Shown: positions 35,849 through 44,844 of the stretch, in pieces | Layout: each line of letters opens with the position of its first letter | Numbering within the stretch: the stretch's first letter is position 1 | Origin: Sporobolomyces roseus | Lineage: Eukaryota > Basidiomycota > Microbotryomycetes > Sporidiobolales > Sporidiobolaceae | DNA length: 64,000 nucleotides | Assembly (NCBI GenBank): GCA_016617785.1 | Contig: JADILM010000002.1 | Location: 806,001 to 870,000, forward strand | Reading direction: 5' to 3' | Translations under genes and position numbers: made by a program | The notes under the pieces: model-generated | The model's database searches: none | Seen by the model: the letters and a program-made list of their open reading frames with translations, nothing else | What the model was told of the DNA's origin: nothing

Positions 35849-37890
35849 CTACGCCCACCTCCAACTCAATTCAACCTCGTCAATCCCTGCAAACCCTTTA
35901 ACGAAATCTAAATCCTTCGTTTCCAATTCCATTTTACATTCCCCTCTCTCTTCCGGATCCGACTCGAATACCGGTATGATCCAACACAACCCGAGGCTCG
36001 CCATGATGGGTAATTTCCCATGTTTTTTACCAGTTTTGCCGAGAAGGAATCGGAACATGATTTCTCTTTCTCCATCAATCAATAACTCTGAGGAAGGAAT
36101 CAAAAGGATTGATTTCCTTTCTTCTTCGTTCACTCCTTCGTTTGTTGGTGTGGGTGTCGAAGAAGAGGAGGAGGAGGAGGTAGAAGGGATAGCTGGTGGG
36201 TAAGGATCGATCGTTGAAGCGTCGGATGAGTAACGTTCTAAATTGTCGCCTTGGAGTTCAGAAGGTAGATCTTCTGAACTTGAAGAGGAAGTGCTCGTTC
36301 GGCTTGAATCTAGAGTCGACGAAGTAGAAGTGGTGTTGGATGTAGTTGAAGGGGATTCGACGAGTCCTCCTACGTGCGAGAACATGGAAGTTGAATCATT
36401 CCAATCAATTTCCTCTGAGAACCGAGGACTCGTCGCAGAGGAGGAGGAAGAGGTAGAGCGATTGAGATGTTCAAGTTCCTTTCTCCGTAGGTTATCCGTA
36501 ATCTCATCCTTGTACTTCCAAACCTATCACCATCTCTCTCTTCGAAAAACTCAGCGACTCATCTTTCGTGAAGTTCGAGAGAGAGAGAGAAGTGAAAAAA
36601 AAACTGACCTGTACAGCAATCTTATCATTCCCTACCCCCAAGAACCTCCCTTTAGGTCCTTTCGGTAAACCCCTACCCTTTATTCTCACCCATTCAATCC
36701 TAACCATTCTCCTTCTGGTTGTCCCTTGAAGCAATTCAGGACTTCTCGGATCTTTCCCATCGAGTAATCGGGCCCAATAACGTAGGAACCTTCGTTGAGA
36801 TGAGATAGAGATACCGAGTTTAGTTACGCCCGGTTGCATTCGTCGGGAAGTATGGAATTCTAATAACCAACTGTGCGGCTCATCGTACAGCGTCTATCAG
36901 TCTCGATTTCACGGAGAGGGATAGTGATGTGGATTAGACGCACTCTAACTTCTCGTTGATTGAGAGATCGGTTTGAGATGGAGTAGGAGATGAGAGATCT
37001 CGAGTAGTGACGGGATCTGTGGAATCTTCGGCTTCTTCTAATGTACCGTTGTCACTTGATTCCTCTTCTGAGGTTGAGGTTGTCGAGAGGGAGTGCTCGG
37101 TGGTTGAGGAGGGAGGGGAAGGGAGTCCGGGAAGAGCGAGTAAGATGGAAACGGCAAATGTACCGGATCTACGTTGCTCAACAATGAGAGTTTGATCAGC
37201 TCAGGTCGTAAACGAAAGGATCAGAATCTAAAAGAGTCAACGTACCTTCCTTTCCCAGCCTGTGAGGCAAAGAAGTCATATTCAGCAATCGTCTCAGAAA
37301 GAAAAGATAGCTGGAAAAGGTATTTGCTCACCTTGCAATGAATGACGATGGTATTTCTCCCCTCGTTATCCCTCTCTACCCACTCCCTCGCGTTCTCGAC
37401 TGCCAACCTGACCAAACTCAACGGAGGAGGATGATGATCTGGCCATGGAAACCTCTCTACCGTTTTTTCTCCTGTTTCTCTCTCAATCCCTTCATGTACG
37501 ATCTCGTTTGCGTCGTAAGAGTTCTCGTACAATGGACAGAGGTTATAGATCTTGTAATGAGGTGCGTAAGGTTCAAGGAATCGAAGGACATCCGAACTAA
37601 ACTCGATTGAGAGGTCAGAGTTGAACGATGGAATTGGAGAGAGAGGGAGAGAGGGAAACGAAAACCGTTTGTTTCTATATAATGAAGCTAGACCTGTAGC
37701 TGGGTAACCCATTATAATCATCCGGTCCTATTTTCCTTGGTAGAGAGCTGGGTGAGTTATCCGAAATGTGGGAGAGAATTAGTGAGAGAATGGGAGAACG
37801 AACCGTGATTCTAACGAGATCTAAATCGAACCCTTCTTCTTTGTATCGCTGTTTCTTGCCCGATACGATTCCCCTGATCGTGTTCAACAT
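35849..37890 (-). CDS. PTEN: PTEN-type phosphoinositide 3-phosphatase
   Basis: A dual-specificity phosphatase removing the 3-phosphate of PIP3, acting at membranes. The start MLNTIRGIVSGKKQRYKEEGFDLDLVRIT (37888-37890) aligns with the PTEN N-terminus including its basic PIP2-binding stretch; translation in the same frame upstream has no ATG. Then MGYPATGLASLYRN, PHYKIYNLC and FPWPDHHPPPLSLVR (WPD-like loop). The C-x5-R signature HCKAGKGRSG is built from three exons, the middle one 14 nt long (37246-37259). A Ser/Glu/Thr-rich insert of about 60 residues follows, then SQRRFLRYWARLL. The C2 domain runs RMVRIEWVRIKGRG ... GVGNDKIAVQV ... MFRFLLG ... LDFVKGFAGIDEVELSWRW, with another Ser-rich insert in it. 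Confidence 0.93.
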
Positions 37891-38025
37891 TTGTAGCTTC
37901 GAATGAGGAGAAAGTGAGGTGTAAGTGGGAGAGAGAGCAAAAGTATGCGGGAATTGCAAAAGCTGTAATGCGTCAAGATTAAGGACCGCTGTTCGCTTTC
38001 ATCCTCTAGATCACCTCCTATAAAC
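37891..38025. promoter_or_regulatory. Divergent PTEN / ATP19 promoter
   Basis: Only 135 bp separate the PTEN ATG (minus) from the ATP19 ATG (plus), so both core promoters must fit here or overlap the 5' ends of the genes. Confidence 0.45.
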
Positions 38026-38654
38026 ATGTCTTAGTAAGCAGTACAATCCCCTCAAGCTACGCTACAACGCTCAGCAGTGCACCGCGCAAATTCGTCGAAC
38101 TTTGAATCTTGATCTCCTACTGACCCCGACCTCTACATCTCATCTCACACTCCCTCTACCCGCACTGCCTTGTATATTCCCTACGTCCAACTGTACCACA
38201 CAAATGACTGACCCCCGGACTCGCTTGTGTAGCACTATCGCCGGCAAAAAGATTCTCAACGAATACATCGCTTTAGGAGTGTACGGTATGACTGGATTGG
38301 GAGCCTGGGCAGCCATGAGAGGTGGAAACGATAAGAAAGCTGCTCCTGTAGAAATCTCGGCCAAAGCAAACTCGACTTCGTATGTTTCCCTTCTCTCTTT
38401 CACTCTTTCACTCTTTAGGAATTTACTGATGGGGGGAGAGTGTTGGTTTTAATTCTGTAGGGAGGAGGAAACCGCTTTCATTCAAAACTTCATCAATGGT
38501 AAATAACCACTCACGCCTTCACGCTTATCAAAAAACGATGATGGAAAAAGAGGAGAATGGTGCTGTTTGAAGCGAAATGAACTGATTCTCGTTTTTCGGT
38601 TGGACTGGTTTCATAGATCTTGAACACCAGGAGAAGGCTACCGCCAAGCACTAA
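38026..38654 (+). CDS. ATP19: Mitochondrial ATP synthase subunit k (Atp19-like)
   Basis: A small single-pass inner-membrane subunit of F1Fo ATP synthase associated with its dimer. Four exons give 76 residues. Exon 1 is 8 nt (ATGTCTTA, 38026-38033); a 199-nt intron (38034-38232) joins it to exon 2 (38233-38379), making MSYTIAGKKILNEYIALGVYG in frame. The membrane segment is YIALGVYGMTGLGAWAAM. Exons 3 (38461-38498) and 4 (38617-38654) complete an acidic tail ending EKATAKH. The MSYTI start resembles the SYTI/AYTI starts of family members. A start at 38204 (MTDPRTRLCS), in frame without the intron, is the alternative and fits the family less well. Confidence 0.85.
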
Positions 38655-39096
38655 ATCTGCTGTTTAATAGTGATGTAGAGATGGCAGGTCGGGGTTGTTC
38701 AATTTTACATGGTTACGAAGTAGCGTGAAAAAGCGAGCAAGAAGTTTCGCATAATCCTGCGGGGGATTTCGAGCGAGGCTGCTTCGGAGCCTCAGATGAT
38801 TGATTCGTGTGTGTAGAGGCGGAGGCGGGGAGGGTGTCGGGGCAGATCAAGGCGAGACCGGTTCCTTTTATTTTCGTTTCGGATTCTCTTTCGTTCTCTC
38901 TCCGACGGATTTGATTGCTTCTGTCGCTTCGATTGGTCTCTCGCTAGTCCGAGTTTGACGAACATGATTCGAATACTCAGAAATGATATGAAAATAACGA
39001 CAACAACAAAGAAGAAAGAACGACACCGTTTTCTTAAAAAGATTCTCCCTCAAAAAAAAAAACCTTCTCTCCTCAATCCGTTTTATGTTTCGTTTC
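38655..39096. other. Convergent 3' region
   Basis: 442 bp between the stops of ATP19 (plus) and the F-box-like gene (minus). It has an A-run near 39052-39062 and no supported gene. Confidence 0.4.
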
Positions 39097-40489
39097 TTAC
39101 ACATCCTCAATCTCTACTCTCCACCTCCAAAACCCCACCTCCGTCCTACACCTTCTCCCCTCCTTTTCCCTCCCGTTCAACCTTCGAAACTCCTCCGCAA
39201 CCTCCCGATCCTGTCTCAACCCGTCCTCCACATTCGTATGACTCGGTTCACAAACCAACCTCTTTAATCTCGGGAACCCAAATAAACAATCCTCTAATCT
39301 CCCTTTGTCCAATTCGAGGGAATGTACTGATTTGAGAATGAGAGTTTCGAGTGAAGGAAGGAACGAGAGTAATTGAAGAGTCGGAAGGAGGTGATTGACA
39401 CGTGAGCCTATTGAGAGTGAGGTGAGTGAGGGACAGGATGCAGAGATACAGTGTGTGAGAGGAAGGTTGTCGTCGAATTGATTCGACGAAGTCGTTTCTA
39501 ATGATTCGAGTTTCGAGCCGTAAGTACGAAGGAGGAGCTCGAGTTGGGTCGGAGGGAGTTGGAGTTGATGTTCTTTCAGAGTCAGGGAGGTTAGGGTTGA
39601 TAGGGAGGAAGAGAGAAAGCGAGATAAGTAAAGGAAGGATAATTTCTCATTCTTTGATAAATTCAACTCGAAACCCTTCAATTGGAATCCTAGTTTCTCT
39701 TCTTCATCTTCTCCATCTTGAGGATCACGTACCCTCAACCTCGCATTCAATTCGAACCTCTTTACTCTCCTCCAATTTTGAGAGAGTTGACCAAAATCTG
39801 AAATGTACCATTTTGCTTGACCCCATTGATCCATTACCCCTTGATCAACATTGACCACCCAAGGATCCTTCACCTGATAACCATTCCCAAACCTAACCTC
39901 TCTGACCTCGTTCCACCTCTCATTATTGAAGATACTCATTAATCGTCCCTTATCCGATTCAACCACGAAAGGTACATCGAGTTTCTCGACCCTCTCACAC
40001 AACCCGATTAATCTCAACATGATTTGACTAACGACTCTTCGATCAGGTACTCCTTCAGATAAACATCTTTTCCCCCATCCTCCCAACCCATAGAGATCCC
40101 TAACTTTGTCTCGTAAATCCTTGCGACTCTCTAAAGTTCTCACTAATTCGAGGATCCGTGAGTAAGTTGTACCGGGGGTTGTATCGTCTGGTGGATCGAA
40201 AGAGATGTAAGGGGAGTTGTAGAGTAGGGGTTGAGCAATTGACGAGATGGAATGGGATACTAGGGAGAGTGAGAGGAGGGTACGAGTGCGTGGAATGGGA
40301 GGGAACTGAAAGAGGGATGAGATGATTAAGACGAGGATATCATAGGGGAGTGGAGAGGGCTAAAAGGAGGGAAGGAGTTCAGCTTTTAGGAAAAAATGAT
40401 CGTTTTTGACGAGGAAGAGGGGAGTGACTCACGGCGGATTCGCGGGGACAGTCGTCTAATTCGACTTTATCCGATCTCGTCGTGTCCAT
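39097..40489 (-). CDS. F-box-like / leucine-rich protein
   Basis: A 439-residue protein in two exons: exon 1 40433-40489 (MDTTRSDKVELDDCPRESA), an intron of 73 nt, then one long exon. The start of exon 2, PLPYDILVLIISSLFQ with later LLSLSLVSHSISSIAQPLLY, is a typical F-box for Skp1 binding. The C-terminal half has irregular leucine-rich repeats (LTSLTLKEHQLQLPPTQL, LETLILKSVHSLELDKG). Such proteins are common substrate receptors in basidiomycetes; the target cannot be read from sequence. Its ATG lies next to that of the divergent MTQ1 region. Confidence 0.75.
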
Positions 40490-40630
40490 GAAGAGTGCAG
40501 AGCGTTGTAAAGTGAGTCGGAAGAGGTGGGGAGCAGAAAATTGACGAAGAGCGCTATTCTAGCAAGCGAGCACTTCTGCAGAGGATCTTGAGAGTAACCT
40601 GAAGTCGATAGCGTATCCAGAGTAGAGCCA

Positions 40631-41885
40631 GTGAATAGTAGTGAATCAAGCGATCCTGATCAAATAAATTTCATCTCTCATCTCTCATTCCTTCTCGCTC
40701 CTCTTTCAGACCTCTCCAAGCCTCGAATCGACAACGTGGCTCACTTACTACGCCGCATATATGCGTCCACCTCCCTAAACACCCCTCTCCATCACTTCTA
40801 CTCCTCCTCTTCCTCTTCAACTCCCTCTAAACTTCTCTCCCTCCTCTCGACTCACTATCATTCAATAGACCCCTCCATCCCACTCCGCCACCATCTCGTC
40901 ACTGCCTCACACGAACTAAAACACCTCGAACACCATGCTCGATCAACTGGTTTAGGTTCAGGGAATTGGGAAGTGAAACTCTCTCAATACGTCAATCAAA
41001 TCATTCAACAAGATAAACCACTCGCATACATCCTTGGTAAAAGCTCTTACTCTTTTTCAAGGAAGAAGAAGGGAACGGAAGCTGATGATGAGAAGGAAAA
41101 AGAATTTAATAGGTACTCAACCTTTTCATCCTTTACCAATAGATCTACTCGTTAGACCACCGATATTGGTACCTAGACCGGAAACTGAACATTGGGTGCA
41201 ACATTTGAGTCAAATATTATTGGAATCATCATCAGTATCAAAGACGACAAACTCGTTTAGAATTTTGGATATTGGGACTGGGTCGGGATGTATCGCTTTG
41301 GGTTTAACTAGGTCTTTGTTGAATGCGAGGAGTGGTACGATAGTCGAGACAATCGGGATTGATCAATCAGAAGAAGCGGTCGAGTTGGCTAGGGAGAACA
41401 CCGTGAGGTGTTCGTTAGAGAACGAGGTTAGGATTGAAAAGATGGATTTATTCGAAGAGGGATTCGGGGACGAGGTCATGAAGTATCAGGAAGAGGGAGA
41501 AGAAGAAGGAGGGAAAGGGTTCGATTTGATCGTTTCTAATCCACCTTACATTACGAGGGAGGAGTTTGAGGGATTAGATAAGAGTGTCAAGAACTGGGAG
41601 GATCGGAAAGCACTCGTCGGTGAATCACCCCTTACGACGACTCGAGAGGACAAGGGAATGGATGATGGATTGATCTTTTATCGAAGGATTACTTCATTAC
41701 TTCCTTCGTTGCTACGCGACTCTTTGACCAACACGAAAGGAGGAGGAGGACCTGTAGTTGCGTTTGAAGTCGGGAAGGGACAGGCGAGGGAAGTTGGAGG
41801 GTTATTGAGAAGGGAAGGGTTCAAAAGTGAAATTGTTAGTGATCCTTGGGGAGTCGAGAGGGCTGTGTTTGGTTGGAGGAGATGA
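40631..41885 (+). CDS. MTQ1: HemK/PrmC-type release-factor glutamine methyltransferase (Mtq1-like)
   Basis: A SAM-dependent methyltransferase expected to modify the Gln of the GGQ motif in the mitochondrial release factor. Helical N-terminal domain, then LAYILG joined by a short intron (donor at about 41037, acceptor about 41113) to TQPFHPLPIDLLVRPPILVPRPETE, the family linker. The Rossmann core has ILDIGTGSGCIALGL (SAM loop), IGIDQSEEAVELAREN and the catalytic LIVSNPPYITREE (NPPY). The C-terminus is GPVVAFEVGKGQAREV ... DPWGVERAV. There is no in-frame ATG: 40631 is a GTG, and an upstream in-frame stop precedes it. A short upstream exon beginning at the ATG 40488 is possible. The body is certain; the start is not. 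Confidence 0.88.
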
Positions 41886-42210
41886 GGTTGTACTTTCCAA
41901 TTTAATAGACGATTGACAAGAATAGATTTGTAAGTAGTAGCAAGGTATATATTGGCAAGAACGGAAATAGAATAAAGGCTTTTTCTACATGATGGTACAA
42001 GAAGAGGGAGGAGTACTGCCTCAGAAGCATCGAGAGAGGAGGTTTCCGTATAGGACAGAAGGAAGTCAAGAAAGGAGGTCCACCAGAGACTGGAAAAAGA
42101 AAAGAGGAAAAACTACCGAACAAACGAAAAAACCTGACATGAAGAAGAAGAAAAAGTAACGCTAAGAAACACCCCCTGCCTTCCTCCCTCCCATCCTCTG
42201 TCCTCCATTC
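41886..42210. other. Convergent 3' region of MTQ1 and NIPA-like gene
   Basis: 325 bp between two stops on opposite strands. It is A-rich on the plus strand with no supported gene; likely 3' UTRs and poly(A) signals. Confidence 0.4.
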
Positions 42211-44073
42211 CTACCGAGGAAGTTTCCCTAAATTTGTCGAACTCCTCAACCCTCTCCTCTCCCCCTCACTTCCAACCAACAAATCATCCTCATCCGTACT
42301 CTCATCCTCATCCTCCCTCACCGTAAACTTCTGCATATGTAAATCTTCTCCTCCCCCATGATAATCAAACAAAGGTTCTGCCGGTACTCCACCACTGATC
42401 ATTCCTCCACCTCTATACATATTCGTCGATCTCCTTCCCATCTCATCTGAATCACTTTGCATACTCAACCTGCCCCCTCCTCCACCTGCTCCTCCGTTAC
42501 TCTGACTACTCCTCATCAATCCAGACTCCATCAGTGAGCGTCGTCCTACTGAACCAGAGAGTCGTCGATGAGCGGTGGTGGATTCGTTTTCCGATCGAGA
42601 GAGGTTGAGGAGGTAGACTCCTAAACAGATGACGAAAAGTCCACAGAGGAGTGAGAGGGTGTTGGCTCCTCCCGTCGTGTTGAGTCCGTGGAAGAGAATG
42701 ATGGATGCCAATAAGGTACAAGATGAGAAACCGACGAAATAAGAAGGGTTGACTACCGTCGTAGGGAACAAATCCAGTGCCTACTCGAAAAGTTCACTCA
42801 ATCAGCATTTGTCGAGAGAAGTGAGAGAGAGAGGGAGGGGGGGAGATTTTGAGTATGTGTTTACTTTGTTGAAATAATTCATTTGAACCGCAATACATCC
42901 AACGACAGTCACTGCGAAAATCCAAGTTCCAGCTCTCCACAATTGATTGTTTCCAGCAAACGTCAATTTGAGGGCGACTCCGAACCCTTTCACCGCCATG
43001 ACGGAAACGGAACCGACTAGGGAACAGATCGAGATGTAGACTAATGGGTTCGAGGTACCGTGTTTTGGGGCGATTCGGTAGATCGCGTAGAGCGAGTAAC
43101 ATAGGACGACGAGACAGTAGAACATGAACCCTGTACCCATCAAACTCGCTGCAGTCAGCGAGAGAAAACGAGACTGTTTCGAAGAGTTCTGAGACGCACC
43201 TGGTTGTAAAGCGTAATCCAAAATCTCATCAACCGTCGCAATCTCTTTGTCCTCCGGTGCATGCAGGACGATGATCAAAGATCCAACTAAACATAACGAA
43301 CAACCTGAAATCCCTATTGGTCCTAATCTCTCTCCCAAAAAAAACGCTGCTAAAACAGCTCTGTTGACGTCGAACCAACCATGAATCAGCTCATTGATGC
43401 GATGGATCCATGAGAGAGTCGAGACGAACCCGATTAGGACTGAGAGAGCACCTAAAGGTGTTACTAGAACTGGAGGTGCGAAAGTATACGCTGCAAAGTT
43501 GGCGACTGTACAGGGATGAGACCAATTGAGTCAGTATCGCAGCGTAGACTACAATTTCGGTTCATCACGTACCTTCTCCAACGACCACTAGGAACGAGAA
43601 CAAAGGAAGAAGTTGATCAGTACAATTGACCATTTTCAGTTCTGCCTCATCCAGCTCCCTTCTCTTCCCCTAGAGCGATACAGAGTGATTGAAGCGTAGA
43701 AAGCAATGTAGAAACTCACTTGTCAACATGCCAGCCCACCACAAACCATTCTTCAAATAACTATAACTATCCGACGAGAACCCATCTGATTGATCCGCTG
43801 CGCTTATCAGTCCCTACACCGTCGACACAAACATCATCATCAGCACAAGTCCACACTCACGGAAATAGAACTGGAAGCGGGTAGAACACGCGTTTTGTTC
43901 GGGGGAGAAGTGGGTAAAAGGGAAGGGAAAGGAGAGGAAGGGGATGAAACGTTTACCTTCTTGGTGATGATGAAGGAAGTACCGATTGCTATTGAACTAG
44001 AGACTGCTAATGCTAATCCAATGTATTTGTCGCCTGGTGAAACGGATGAAATGATTTCCTCTGAACCACTCAT
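42211..44073 (-). CDS. NIPA-like magnesium transporter
   Basis: A polytopic membrane protein of the NIPA/DMT superfamily, whose animal members move Mg2+. The first ATG in frame is 44071-44073 (MSGSEEIISSVSPG). Helices follow in family order: KYIGLALAVSSSIAIGTSFI, NGLWWAGMLTMVVGEVANFAAY, LVTPLGALSVLIGAVLAAFFL, GERLGPIGISGCSLCLVGSL, then IIVLHAPEDKEIATVDEIL (the NIPA HAP loop), LVYISICSLVGSVSVMAVKGFG, and NYFNKALDLFPTTVVNPSYFV. The cytosolic C-terminal tail is Ser/Gly-rich with acidic patches (DEDESTDEDDLLVGSEGE). A strong acceptor (CTTTACAG) just upstream of the ATG suggests a 5' UTR intron. Confidence 0.9.
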
Positions 44074-44844
44074 CGCTCTTGTTTCTGCTGGAACTGTAAA
44101 GAAGTACAAAGCCGTACTCAGTCCTCATCGAGAGAGTACAGAATCATCCTTCCGTACCTGTTTAAACGCGAGAACGAGAATGAGAGAAGGAGGAGGTGAA
44201 TCACTCGGCGGGAGAGACCTTGTGTTTCTTGAGGAGTTACGGTTAACCGAGTAGCGAAACGAGTGTTAAATGTAGCGCTCAAGCTGTCAGCGCTCTAAGA
44301 CGCGAGAAGTTGAAGGTCGATGTGAGATGGAGGAAGTCAAACTAAGAATCTCGCGTGGACGATTTCGCAGAGTGAGCAAGGAATTCGCAACAGACAGATC
44401 ATTACACGACCCAACGAGGATAAACGAGAAGAGGGAAAGCAAACTACGATGTATACACAAAGGGGAACAAAGTGGAATCGAATCGAGGTAGGGAGAGAAA
44501 AGCGAAGGAAAAACGAAGAGTTGAACTCCTTTGGAGTGTGAGTGTGTAGAAACGACGAAGGGATAGGTACATTTAGTGATGGGGATGGTGACAACGACAA
44601 AGTGAAGAGAAAGAACGTGAAACGAGAAAAGGAAAGATCAAGATTGTAGAGAAAGAGAGGGAGGAAACGAAAAACTTGGAAACTTGTAAGGACATTGATG
44701 GAAGAGACGATTCGAATAACGTTGGGAATATGGTTGTACAGTTGAGTAGGTTCGAAGCAATAGATGTGGTGACCTATCATCGACGACCATTCATCAGCTT
44801 TGTGAAACGACGAGAAGGGGACAGTGGAAATCGACGTACTTGAT
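44074..44844. other. Intergenic region between NIPA-like and orphan TM gene
   Basis: 771 bp. The left part should hold the NIPA-like 5' UTR and promoter; the right part is probably the 3' UTR of the orphan gene. A long minus-strand frame (44337-44780) is rich in Phe/Ser/Leu and looks like chance reading of a pyrimidine-rich UTR. Confidence 0.4.

Noticed and set aside
35849..36385. Minus-strand ORF as a separate Ser-rich gene
   Set aside because: It is the last exon of PTEN (end of the C2 domain), joined to the upstream exon by a normal intron.
44337..44780. Minus-strand 147-codon Phe/Ser/Leu-rich frame
   Set aside because: It looks like a reading of a pyrimidine-rich 3' UTR; it is hydrophobic by composition without clear helices or a family.
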